In this document: positions 16,692 through 24,523 of the stretch, piece by piece | How positions within the stretch are numbered: position 1 is the first letter of the stretch | Layout of the letters: each line of letters opens with the position of its first letter | Program-made: the position numbers and the translations under genes | The notes under the pieces: model-generated | Told to the model about the DNA's origin: nothing | Seen by the model: only the letters and a program-made list of their open reading frames with translations | The model's database searches: none | NCBI RefSeq assembly: GCF_030268085.1 | Contig: NZ_BSDE01000002.1 | Span: 186,001-250,000, forward strand | Direction of reading: 5' to 3' | DNA from: Geothrix limicola | GTDB taxonomy: Bacteria; Acidobacteriota; Holophagae; Holophagales; Holophagaceae | Length of the DNA: 64,000 nt

Positions 16692-18377
16692 CTAGAGCTT
16701 GGCGACATGCTTTCCGGTGAGGTACCCGAAGGTGTAGCAGCGCCCCAGCGAGAGGCCGAAGACGGTGAGCGGGTAATCCACCCCGCCGTAGAACCCGCCT
16801 CCGAGGTTGCCGATCAGGAACAACCCCTTGATGGGTTTGCCCTCGGCGTTCAGGGCCTGGTGGTTCTCGTCCACCAGCATGCCGGAGCAGATGGCGGAAA
16901 CGCGGACACGACGGTGGATGCCGTAGAAGGGCGCCTTGACGACGGGAATCAGGCGGTCGGCGGGTTTGCCGAAGTCGCTGTCCTTGCCTGAGGCGACCAC
17001 CTCGTTGTAGCGCTTGACCGTGGCGACCAGGATCGCGGGGTCCGCCTCGAGCTTCCGGGCGAGCTCTTCGATCGTGTCGGCCACGTGCGTATTGACCTGT
17101 GACTCGAACACGCCCTTCTTGGGGCTTGGATCATCGGGCATGTAGTTCTTCAGGCCCTCGGGCGGTACCAGCTTGCCCGGCCAGGTCGCGGCCTGGGTCA
17201 TGTAGTTCGAATCGAAGATCTGGGAGTAGTGTCCGGCGTTCTCGGCGTCGCGAAGGTAGTTGTTGAGCAGGGACATCTCCACGGTCTCGTTCACGAAGCG
17301 CCGGCCCTTGCGGTCCACGGCCAGGAACGGCATGTCGCACATGGAGGCTGGTCCCGCGTCGAAGTCGTGAAGCATCTTGGTGTGGCCGATGGGCTCGATC
17401 ACCCCGCCGGCCCAGTAGGCCAGGGCGAAGCCATCGCCGGTCTTGTCGAGCTGCTTGCGCTCCAGGTGCTTCACATCGGGCACGAAGTAGTCGGACATGG
17501 CCTTGTTGTTCTGGTAGTCGCCCGTGGCCAGGATCACGCCCTTCTTGGCTAGGAATTTCGTGTACTTCCCATTGGGACCTTTGGCGATCACGCCCAGGAC
17601 TTCACCGGCTTTGTTCTGCACGAGCTGGACCGCGGGGGTGCGGTAGAAGAACCGGACACCGGCCTTCTCGGCGGTTTTGGCGAGGTGGCGCATGCCGTCA
17701 CCGGTGGTATAGGGTTTCGGTCCAAAGAAGGAGGTGACGTAACCCATGCTGTAGCCGTTGACCTTGAGGATGGCCCGCTGGGCGGGACTGCCCTGGTCCA
17801 CAACCGGAGAGCCCCCTTGCCTGGCGCGGTCGATGACCCAACGCACTGCCTCGCCCGAGTGGTAGGCCCACTGCCGGATGAGCTTGGGATTGCAGCGGTG
17901 ATTGCTGTCGGCGATGAGCCTCGCGACCAGCGCCTCGATGCCGGCCTTCTCGCTCGTGGCCAGATCGACGCCGGATCCCGTGTTGCCCTGGGAGAGGGCG
18001 AAGGGCGCCTTCTGGATCACCGCCACCTTGGCGCCATTCTCAGCCGCCGAAAGGGCCGCGGGAACGCCCGATGCGCCCGCACCGACCACCACGACATCGA
18101 AGGTCAGGGTTTCCGCGATCTCGCGGTCGCGGATGGGCTTGGGTTTGGGAAGGAAGGAAAGCGTGGCTCCCCCATCCGTGCTCGTTGCGAACTCCAGATC
18201 CTTGGTTTTCGTGGGTCCCGCGGCCGCAGCCGGCAGGCTGGAAAGCCCGAAGAGACCCGCGGCGGCCGCTCCTCCGGCAGCCCGAGACAGAAAGCTCCGA
18301 CGCGAGAAACCGTTCTCGATGGTCTGCTTCGTGTATTGATCTGTTTCCTGGTCTTCCTGGAAATGGTCCTGACTCAT
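16692..18377 (-). CDS. Tat-exported FAD-dependent reductase (fumarate reductase/flavocytochrome c family)
   Basis: This 561-residue flavoprotein has a twin-arginine signal (SRRSFLSRAAGG from residue 25, cleavage near PAAAA). The FAD dinucleotide motif VVVVGAGASGVPAAL is near residue 94 and the second FAD contact region is near the C-terminus. It lacks two arginines that define fumarate reductases. After GRRFVNE the family reads TTRD, but here it reads TVEMS, so the proton-donor Arg is missing. The C-terminal GANRLGGN reads YGGVDYPLTVFG, so the carboxylate-binding Arg is also missing. The acceptor is therefore probably not fumarate. Its tetraheme partner and tatA flank it, and a porin is encoded upstream. 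The enzyme class is secure; the substrate is unknown. Confidence 0.85.
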   Translation of the reverse strand: MSQDHFQEDQETDQYTKQTIENGFSRRSFLSRAAGGAAAAGLFGLSSLPAAAAGPTKTKDLEFATSTDGGATLSFLPKPKPIRDREIAETLTFDVVVVGAGASGVPAALSAAENGAKVAVIQKAPFALSQGNTGSGVDLATSEKAGIEALVARLIADSNHRCNPKLIRQWAYHSGEAVRWVIDRARQGGSPVVDQGSPAQRAILKVNGYSMGYVTSFFGPKPYTTGDGMRHLAKTAEKAGVRFFYRTPAVQLVQNKAGEVLGVIAKGPNGKYTKFLAKKGVILATGDYQNNKAMSDYFVPDVKHLERKQLDKTGDGFALAYWAGGVIEPIGHTKMLHDFDAGPASMCDMPFLAVDRKGRRFVNETVEMSLLNNYLRDAENAGHYSQIFDSNYMTQAATWPGKLVPPEGLKNYMPDDPSPKKGVFESQVNTHVADTIEELARKLEADPAILVATVKRYNEVVASGKDSDFGKPADRLIPVVKAPFYGIHRRVRVSAICSGMLVDENHQALNAEGKPIKGLFLIGNLGGGFYGGVDYPLTVFGLSLGRCYTFGYLTGKHVAKL

Positions 18378-18456
18378 GCCTCATGCCTCCTTGATGGACG
18401 GGTTCATGTCACAGGGTCGGGGCAGGCGGAATGGAACCGCCCGCCCTGCTCCCTGG

Positions 18457-18612
18457 CTACTTGGCCGGGTCCGTGATCTCGCGGCCGGCCTTCTTGAATT
18501 CCTGAATGCTCTTGCCCAGGGACTTGCCCAGTTCGGGCAGCCGCGAAGGGCCGAAGAAGATCAGCAGTGCCGCGCCGATCAACAGGATTTCTGTCATACC
18601 CAAGTTGCCCAT
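18457..18612 (-). CDS. tatA: TatA, twin-arginine translocase pore subunit (copy 2)
   Basis: This 51-residue protein was read directly from the minus strand. It has a membrane helix (EILLIGAALLIFFG), the FG hinge and an amphipathic helix (PSRLPELGKSLGKSIQEFKK). It is nearly the same as copy 1 from Met1 to about residue 42, then diverges (AGREITDPAK against ASKELTDSVKE). GGAG lies 7 bases before the ATG. The two copies flank the FAD-reductase and cytochrome genes, which suggests a tandem duplication into which, or around which, the unit was built. One copy may have taken a TatB-like role, but nothing in the sequence proves it. Confidence 0.88.
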   Translation of the reverse strand: MGNLGMTEILLIGAALLIFFGPSRLPELGKSLGKSIQEFKKAGREITDPAK

Positions 18613-18678
18613 GGTGTACTCCGTAGGGTGTGGTGTCGGGTCGCGAAAGCGGTAGGCTGGGCCGCCTCCGCCGGCCCC

Positions 18679-19941
18679 TCAGAAGGTGTAGAGGATGCCG
18701 AGACCGAAGCCGGTGGTGGAGGCGCCGGGGGCGACCCTGCCCACGGGCGGGAACAAGGCGTAGGTCGCGGACCGCTCGTTGGTCATCCCGTAGACGGACG
18801 TGTAGAGGTCCGCCGTCTTCGTCAGGCTGTAGGTGTAGCCCGCGCTCCATTGCGCGCCGCCCAGGCCATTCGTCGTCACGGGGCCTCCGCCCACCAGCGT
18901 CGCGCTGCCGGCGTTCGCCTTGCCATAGGCCCCGAACAGCTGGTGGGCGCCCCAGCGCTGCTGCACCAGCACGTACCACGCGTCTCGCTCGTAGTGGTTC
19001 ACCTTGCCCACCACCGTGTCGTCCGAGTCGTAGCTCAGCCGTTCCACGATGGCCGAGACCTTCGTGCCCGTGCTGAACCCGTAGCTGGCCACCAGCTCGT
19101 GGCCCACATCCTTGGAACCGGTGTTGGTGGCCGTGGCACCCGCAGAACCACCCAGCTGAGCGAGGCCGAAATAGTCGTTGTGTCGCTCGAACCCGTAGCT
19201 GATGTTGAAGGCGCCCGCCTTGTAGCTCAGCAGCGCCGACCACAGGTCCGGGCTGACCGAAGGCAACGTCGTGGTGGCGGTGTTCTTGCCCTCGTTCACC
19301 GAGTAGGCGATCCGGCCCGAGAAGCCGTTCACCACGGGGCTCCAATACTGGATGCTGTTCCCCTGTCGGCGGTTGAAGGCCGCGTCCGCCGAGGTGTTCG
19401 CCCGTCCGTTCTGGGTGGTGGTGCCGGGCACGTTGAAGCCGGGATTGGCCGTCAGTGCATTGTCGAAGGGGTTCAGGCCCCGCAGCGCGCCCACGAAGAG
19501 CAGCGGGTATTTGTAGGGCGTGTCCCAGTTGCCGAAGAACACCCGGCCCCAGCTACCCTCCAGACCCAGGGCGCTGTTGCGGCTGGTCAGGCTGTTGGGC
19601 GCATCACCATCAGGGCTCACGGCGCTTTCGATCTGCCAGATGATCTTCAGATCCTCGCTCACCTTGTAGCTGCCCCTGAAGCCCAGGTTCGAGGTGCCCG
19701 AGGTTATGCGGTTCCGCGCCGGCAGGTTACCCAGGTCGCCCGTGTAGGCCGAGGCCGCCACCTGGGTGGCGCCGCCATTGGCGGGAGAGAGGCCCGGCGC
19801 CGTGGCGCCACTGGTCTTCACATGGTCCACGAATGGCAGGAACGTGCCGTAGATCTGCAGCTCGCTCGCCTGCGCCGACAGGCTTAGCGGAAGCGCGCAA
19901 GCGCCCGCCAGGGTGAAAAGAAGGGTTTTATTCGATGTCAC
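18679..19941 (-). CDS. General outer-membrane porin
   Basis: This 420-residue protein has a signal peptide (1-26, ending AQASE) followed by ELQIYGTFLPFVDHV. Repeated amphipathic strands and a terminal Phe (GLGILYTF) fit the 16-strand trimeric porins of Gram-negative bacteria. NLGFRGSYKVSEDLKIIWQIE is typical of the betaproteobacterial type. It starts with GTG, supported by GGAGG 6 bases upstream; no ATG is nearby. It heads the reductase operon, so it probably brings the electron acceptor, or a carbon source, through the outer membrane. Two inverted repeats lie in its promoter region. Confidence 0.87.
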   Translation of the reverse strand: MTSNKTLLFTLAGACALPLSLSAQASELQIYGTFLPFVDHVKTSGATAPGLSPANGGATQVAASAYTGDLGNLPARNRITSGTSNLGFRGSYKVSEDLKIIWQIESAVSPDGDAPNSLTSRNSALGLEGSWGRVFFGNWDTPYKYPLLFVGALRGLNPFDNALTANPGFNVPGTTTQNGRANTSADAAFNRRQGNSIQYWSPVVNGFSGRIAYSVNEGKNTATTTLPSVSPDLWSALLSYKAGAFNISYGFERHNDYFGLAQLGGSAGATATNTGSKDVGHELVASYGFSTGTKVSAIVERLSYDSDDTVVGKVNHYERDAWYVLVQQRWGAHQLFGAYGKANAGSATLVGGGPVTTNGLGGAQWSAGYTYSLTKTADLYTSVYGMTNERSATYALFPPVGRVAPGASTTGFGLGILYTF

Positions 19942-20139
19942 GACAGACCTCCGTCAGGTTGCCAAGTGGCAACATTTCAACTGTTTTAGCTAATGACGAC
20001 TCATGGGTTTTCTATTACCCATGACATGGCCAGAGATTAGCTCCGGAAGGCCTTTTCCTCCTGGTACGCGGCGACCAAATTTTGGTAAATCCCGGATCAG
20101 ACGAGCCGGATCCACGCGGAGGGGGTGCTCCGGCGGGCC
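19942..20139 (-). promoter_or_regulatory. Porin/reductase operon control region with inverted repeats
   Basis: Three inverted repeats lie in this 198-base gap. GTTGCCA and TGGCAAC (19958-19973, 2-base spacer) sit 5 bases upstream of the porin ribosome-binding site. TCATGGGT and ACCCATGA (20001-20008 and 20017-20024) are perfect 8-bp arms with an 8-base spacer. ACCAAA and TTTGGT (20074-20086) are 6-bp arms with a 1-base spacer. They are candidate operators for the AraC protein encoded just upstream or for another regulator. The sites are seen; the binding is inferred. Confidence 0.55.
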
Positions 20140-21003
20140 TTAGCTCTTCGTGCCAGAGCCGGGCTGGATCAGGATTCGTGACTTCCGGAACTTGGAGGGC
20201 GTCTCCCCCGTGGCCTTTCGGAAGGCCTTGGTGAAGTTCGACTGGTCCTCGCAGCCCAGCTCCGCAGCGATCTGCTGGATGCTCAGATCCGAGTGGAGCA
20301 GCAGCCGCTTGGCTTCCAGCATACAGCGCTCGTTGATGAGACTCTGGGGTTTCTTGCCGAGGACGAGCCTGCAGGCGGAGGCCAGGCTGCGAGTCGTGCA
20401 ACGCAGCTTCCTGGCGTAGAACTCGACCTCCTTCTCAGCCGCGAAGCTGGCGTCCAGCAGCCGCAGGAAGGCCTGGAAAAGCTTGAAGTCGGAGGTCCGG
20501 TGCGCCTCCTTGTGCGCAGCCTGTTCGCGAATCCGCCCCTGGAGCAGGTGGAGGAAGGCCGACAGTAGATGGCGCAACACGGGACGCGCTTCGTCGTTCT
20601 TGATCTTCCCCAGGTCCCAGATGAGCCGGGCCAGGATGGAGGCCTGCTGGAAGAGTTCGTCTTTGGGCAACGGAAGATTCGGCGAGGCGAGGAAGTCCGA
20701 GAACAGCCACGAGGCGTCGGCATCCAGGAAGTCCTCGCCGAAATCGAACATCCAGCCGGCGGCCTGCACATCCGGAAGATAGAGGTGCGTCTTGCCCTTG
20801 GCCACCAGCATCACCCAGGGCCCGTGGATACGGGTTTCCTCGCCATCCACCCAGTGGGTGCCGGTGCCCTCGGTAACGAAGAAGACCTGGTGGAAGGGGT
20901 GGCAGTGGAGCGCAGGTTCCCCCAAGCGCCAGTTCAGGTTGCTGCGTTCGTCGAGGGGCCAGACCGAGAAGAGCGTATCCATAATGGAACTTCCGGAAGG
21001 CAT
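20140..21003 (-). CDS. AraC-family transcriptional regulator
   Basis: This 287-residue regulator has an N-terminal cupin-type sensing domain (HCHPFHQVFFVTEGTGTHWV) and a C-terminal pair of helix-turn-helix motifs (LASACRLVLGKKPQSLINER and LSIQQIAAELGCEDQSNFTK). The FRKATGETPSKFRKSR end is standard for the family. The gene lies directly upstream of, and on the same strand as, the porin/reductase operon, whose 198-base promoter region holds inverted repeats, so it is the obvious activator. ATGs at 21003 and 20982 each have a plausible ribosome-binding site (GAAGG and GGAAG). The effector may be the electron acceptor. Confidence 0.88.
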   Translation of the reverse strand: MPSGSSIMDTLFSVWPLDERSNLNWRLGEPALHCHPFHQVFFVTEGTGTHWVDGEETRIHGPWVMLVAKGKTHLYLPDVQAAGWMFDFGEDFLDADASWLFSDFLASPNLPLPKDELFQQASILARLIWDLGKIKNDEARPVLRHLLSAFLHLLQGRIREQAAHKEAHRTSDFKLFQAFLRLLDASFAAEKEVEFYARKLRCTTRSLASACRLVLGKKPQSLINERCMLEAKRLLLHSDLSIQQIAAELGCEDQSNFTKAFRKATGETPSKFRKSRILIQPGSGTKS

Positions 21004-21107
21004 AAATACCTTCGAGGTCTATTTTGTCCAGTGGGTTGTCGATTACAAGCCCCTACCCGAGGGCCAACCACCCGTGGGGCGGATTCGCTCAAGCACTCCG
21101 GACCGAG

Positions 21108-21866
21108 CTAGAAGATTTCCTGGAAGAAATTCTTCATGTGCTGCCAGCTCCGCCGGTGGGCCGCCTCGTTGTAGGCCGCGCCCTTGCTGTTGTCGCTGCC
21201 CGCCTCCTTCTGCGTGAAGGCGTGCACGGCCCCCGCGTAGGCCACGAAGACGTAGTCGGCCTTGGCCTTCCGCATCTCCTCCTGGAAGGCGGCCACATCC
21301 TTGGCGGGCACGAAGGGATCATCGGCCCCGTGGCAGACCAGCACCTTGGCGGAGATGGGGCCGGGTTCAAAGCCCGCGGGCACGTCCAACCCGCCGTGGA
21401 AGGATACGACGCCCTTCACCGGCAGGCCCGCGCGGGCGGCTTCCAGGGCTCCGGTGCCGCCGAAGCAGAAGCCGATAACGGCCAGGCGTCCGGCATCCAC
21501 GCCCTTCTGCGCCTTGAGCGTGTCGAGGGCCGCAGCGATGCGGCGCCGGTAGAGGGCGCGGTCGCCCTTGAACGCACCCGAGATCTTGCCGGCTTCGGCC
21601 GTGTCCTTGGGACGCACCCCTTCGCCGTAGATATCCGCCGCCAGGGCCACGTAGCCCAAGCGGGCCAGGTCGTCGGAAACCTTGCGCTCGTGATCCGTGA
21701 GGCCCATCCACTGGTGCACCACCACCACGCCCGGCGCCTTCCCCTTGGCGGCCTCGGGCCGCGCGAGGTAACCCGCGAGTTTCGTGGCGCCGTCCGCGTA
21801 GTTCAGGGGTTGGCCAGCCATCACAGGAAGCTCCAAAAGAGAGAGGGCAAGGGCGGCCAGACGCAT
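21108..21866 (-). CDS. Secreted dienelactone hydrolase-family protein
   Basis: This 252-residue alpha/beta hydrolase has a short signal segment (1-18). The Cys-Asp-His triad of dienelactone hydrolases is visible: Cys134 in GFCFGG, Asp182 or Asp183 in GADDPFV, and His215 in GAVHAFT. VVVVHQWMGLTDHERKVSD forms the oxyanion region. The family hydrolyses cyclic esters such as dienelactone, but many members have other ester substrates, and export to the periplasm argues against a classic catechol-pathway role. AGGAGG lies 4 bases before the ATG. It is on the same strand as, and upstream of nothing in, the AraC unit: 104 bases separate its stop from the AraC start. Confidence 0.82.
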   Translation of the reverse strand: MRLAALALSLLELPVMAGQPLNYADGATKLAGYLARPEAAKGKAPGVVVVHQWMGLTDHERKVSDDLARLGYVALAADIYGEGVRPKDTAEAGKISGAFKGDRALYRRRIAAALDTLKAQKGVDAGRLAVIGFCFGGTGALEAARAGLPVKGVVSFHGGLDVPAGFEPGPISAKVLVCHGADDPFVPAKDVAAFQEEMRKAKADYVFVAYAGAVHAFTQKEAGSDNSKGAAYNEAAHRRSWQHMKNFFQEIF

Positions 21867-21949
21867 AGAACCTCCTGGGATGGGAGACCGATGCTATAGC
21901 GGTTCCGACCGGCGATCCAGCGGAACAGAAACGCAACCCTTTTCCAGGA

Positions 21950-22405
21950 TCAGCGTCCCGTGCTGCCGTAGCCGCCGCCGCCGCGCTCGGTGTCGCCCAG
22001 GGCCTCGACGCTGGGTTCGGGCACCCAGGTCCAGCTGGCCGCAGGCGCCACGAGGAGCTGGGCGATGCGTTCGCCGCGCTGCAGCTCGAAGGGCGTTTCG
22101 CCGTGGTTGATGAGCAGCACCTGCACCTCGCCGCGGTAGTCCGCGTCGATGGTGCCGGGAGCGTTGAGCACCGTGAGGCCGTGGCGCAGGGCCAGGCCCG
22201 AGCGGGGCCGCACCTGGCCTTCGAAGCCCGGCGGAATGGCCATCACGAGGCCCGTCGGCACCAGACGGCGCTGGCCCGGGGCCAGGGTCCAGGTGTGGCC
22301 CTCGGGAATGGCGGCGCGCAGATCCATGCCCGCGGCGTGGGGCGTGGCGGCGGCAGGAAGGTCGAGGCCGAGGCCGTGGGGAAGCTGGTGAACGGGAATG
22401 CGCAT
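21950..22405 (-). CDS. dut: dUTPase
   Basis: This 151-residue trimeric deoxyuridine triphosphatase makes dUMP and keeps uracil out of DNA. All five family motifs are present in order: [40 protein letters not shown] and the C-terminal P-loop-like [10 protein letters not shown]. The Tyr of motif 3 (DADYRG) stacks on the uracil. The start at 22405 was chosen because homology begins at [11 protein letters not shown] and GGAG lies 8 bases upstream. It is divergent from the coiled-coil lipoprotein gene and about 80 bases from the dienelactone hydrolase start. Confidence 0.95.
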   Translation of the reverse strand: MRIPVHQLPHGLGLDLPAAATPHAAGMDLRAAIPEGHTWTLAPGQRRLVPTGLVMAIPPGFEGQVRPRSGLALRHGLTVLNAPGTIDADYRGEVQVLLINHGETPFELQRGERIAQLLVAPAASWTWVPEPSVEALGDTERGGGGYGSTGR

Positions 22406-22523
22406 AGGAAAAGACTCCACAGAAGGGCCCCGGTCGCAAAGAGAAATCGCGGATCCCTTCGGCGGCCTGAATACACTCGAAGGTTGCCCGGATGTTCCGG
22501 GCTGTCCTTGGGGGAATTCATTG

Positions 22524-22559
22524 ATCAGAGGTGGGATCAGGGGTGGGATGAGCGGAGGG
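22524..22559 (+). repeat. Three 12-base tandem units at a gene start
   Basis: The units ATCAGAGGTGGG, ATCAGGGGTGGG and ATGAGCGGAGGG follow one another. The third contains the likely ATG at 22548, and the preceding GGGGTGGG may act as the ribosome-binding site. Unit number could change start-site spacing. Confidence 0.55.
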
Positions 22560-23693
22560 ACCTGCGGCGGCCAGCGACGCGCCAGGGGCCTCATGGCTTC
22601 CCTGCCGGCCCTCCTGCTGGTGACCCCCCTGGCCTGCAAGCGCGAGGATCCCCAGATCCGCGCCCTTACCGAGCAAGCCTCCCAGGCCGACGAGGCCGCC
22701 CAGCTGCTGCGGCAGGCCTGGAGCGCGCAGTTCCGGCGGCTCGACCTGGCCCGGATCAAGGGCCTGACTCCCGGCACGGAGCTCATGCTGCTCACGGCCG
22801 AGCAGAAGCAGGCCCTGGAGGCCCGCGTAAGGGCCGAGAAGGACAATTCACGCCGGGGCCTCCTCCGCGAAATCCTGGACAAGGACGTGGAGCTCCGGGC
22901 CCTGAACGACCACCTGACTGGCCTCAGGGCCGCCCTGCCCGAGCCCGAGATCGTACGGCCCAACGACAGCCACTACGGACTGGCCCTCCGTTTTTTGAAG
23001 GGCCAGGGCCTGTCGGAGGATGATGCCCGCAGGGCCCTCAACCACGTGCCCATCTCAGAGCGCCTAGTCCCGGGCTTCGAGGTCTACCACTTCTACGTCC
23101 ACGGCCAGTACGGCACCTGGGTGTCCCAGGGCAGGGCCTGGATCTCCCCGCGGGAGCTGGCCCACCAGGATCCGGACCTGGCCAGCGAGCGGGACCAGGC
23201 CGTGGCCACCGGCCGCCGCCTGCAGAAGGAGCTGAGCCAACTCGAAGGCCAGCGACGGCAGATCGAGGCGGAGATCCGGGCCATCCAGGAGGAGCGCAGG
23301 GCCTTCCTCGAAGGGCGCAACCAGCTGCAATCCGAGAACGCCCAGCAGGCGGCCCGGCTCAATTCCCTGCACTACCTGGTGGGCGTGCGGGACAGGCTGG
23401 AGACCGAAGGCATCATCGAGGTGCCCTTCATCGGCAAGGATCATTCGGGCCCCAACTGGCGGGACGCGGTCTTCACCCAGCATCTGGATCTGCGCGCTGG
23501 CACCACGCTGGTCATCCAGGCCCGCGACCTCGGGTTGAAGCAGATCAGCCAGGTGAGCCTGGTCCCCGGCTCCTATGTGGCCGGCGAGCACTACCGCCTC
23601 ACCCTCAGCGCCGACCGGCAGACCGCCACGGTGGAACTGCTCGCCCCGCCCCGCTTCAAGAACGACAAGGTGGTCTTCGCCGTCGTGGAATAA
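22548..23693 (+). CDS. Coiled-coil lipoprotein, unknown function
   Basis: This 381-residue protein is not of a family I recognise. The N-terminus has basic residues (RRARG), a hydrophobic run ([12 protein letters not shown]) and a Cys in a lipobox-like setting, so it is probably a lipoprotein. A long charged alpha-helical stretch (about residues 215-280, [19 protein letters not shown]) should form a coiled coil. Ahead of it is a segment with [16 protein letters not shown], and after it a beta-rich end with [15 protein letters not shown]. The start at 22548 is a choice; ATG at 22593 would leave a shorter signal. It is divergent from dut. Confidence 0.6.
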   Translation: MSGGTCGGQRRARGLMASLPALLLVTPLACKREDPQIRALTEQASQADEAAQLLRQAWSAQFRRLDLARIKGLTPGTELMLLTAEQKQALEARVRAEKDNSRRGLLREILDKDVELRALNDHLTGLRAALPEPEIVRPNDSHYGLALRFLKGQGLSEDDARRALNHVPISERLVPGFEVYHFYVHGQYGTWVSQGRAWISPRELAHQDPDLASERDQAVATGRRLQKELSQLEGQRRQIEAEIRAIQEERRAFLEGRNQLQSENAQQAARLNSLHYLVGVRDRLETEGIIEVPFIGKDHSGPNWRDAVFTQHLDLRAGTTLVIQARDLGLKQISQVSLVPGSYVAGEHYRLTLSADRQTATVELLAPPRFKNDKVVFAVVE

Positions 23694-23853
23694 CCCCTCC
23701 ATCTTGCCAGGCTGGACCCCTCCGGCCCCTGGCGGTACCATGGAAGTTCCGGCTTTGCCGATCGTCGCATCTGCTTTTCCATCGGCCAGGCCCCGCAAGA
23801 AGGTTTCGGTTCCCTCAGAGCCGAGTCTGTCGCTTCATCCCCCTGGAACCCCC

Positions 23854-24408
23854 ATGTCCTCCCTCTTCGGACACGCCCTCGCGGGCCTGGCCATCAGCGC
23901 GGCCACCACGCAAAGCCGGCCCCCCCGCCGGACCTGGGCCCTGGCCATGGCCTGCGCCGTGGCGCCGGATCTGGACTGGTTCACGGATTTCCTGGGTTTC
24001 GCGGATCACAGCAGCCTCAGCCACCGGGGCCTGAGCCATTCCCTCCTCGCCGCCCTGCTCATCGCCGCCGCCGCCATGCTCCTCGGCTTCCGGGATCAGC
24101 TCCGCAGTCCAAGGCACTGGGCCTGCATGCTGATGGCGGCCTTCTCCCACGGCCTGCTGGATGCCTGCACCTTCGGAGGCACGGGCGTGGCTTTCCTGCT
24201 GCCCTTCTCCGCGGCCCGCTTCGTCTGCGTCTGGCAGCCCATCTTCGTCTCGCCCATCCCCCTGTCGGGCAAGCTGCTCGACTGGCTGCTCTTCTCCCTG
24301 GGCACCGAACTCGTGTGGATCGGCATTCCCGCCGCCCTCATCTTCGCCGCGCCCCGCCTCATCCAGTGGGCGAGGCTGAGGTGGCAAGGTTCCGAGGACA
24401 CTCCCTGA
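23854..24408 (+). CDS. YdjM-like membrane-bound metal-dependent hydrolase family protein
   Basis: This 184-residue inner-membrane protein has four to five helices and the family pattern of YdjM/DUF457 proteins. FGHALAGLAISA comes at the start, then APDLDWF, SHRGLSHSL and SHGLLDACTFGG, in which His and Asp residues line one membrane face and could bind metal. The E. coli relative is LexA-controlled, but its reaction is not settled. The start at 23854 was chosen because family similarity begins at MSSLFGHAL. The 160 bases upstream hold no feature I can name. The gene converges on rlmN with a CGCGAAT repeat between them. Confidence 0.7.
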   Translation: MSSLFGHALAGLAISAATTQSRPPRRTWALAMACAVAPDLDWFTDFLGFADHSSLSHRGLSHSLLAALLIAAAAMLLGFRDQLRSPRHWACMLMAAFSHGLLDACTFGGTGVAFLLPFSAARFVCVWQPIFVSPIPLSGKLLDWLLFSLGTELVWIGIPAALIFAAPRLIQWARLRWQGSEDTP

Positions 24409-24425
24409 TCTTGCCAAAAGCGATC

Positions 24426-24523
24426 AACCGCGAATGACGCGAATCGCCCTTCGGCCACGCGAATAAAAAAATCCCAATAGATTCCTCGTTTTTCATTCGC
24501 GCCCATTCGCGTCATTCGCGGTT
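24426..24523. repeat. Complete CGCGAAT inverted repeat between convergent genes
   Basis: The left arm (24426-24444, AACCGCGAATGACGCGAAT) and right arm (24505-24523) are perfect 19-bp inverted copies. Further inward, ACGCGAATAAAAAA faces GTTTTTCATTCGCG. A central unit CGCCCTTCGGCC recurs in the other intergenic copies. The right arm touches the rlmN stop codon. Its location between two convergent 3' ends, and its internal A/T tracts, suit a two-way terminator. Confidence 0.85.

Noticed and set aside
16692-18377. Naming the FAD enzyme fumarate reductase
   Set aside because: The key arginines of that enzyme are replaced, so only the family name is safe.
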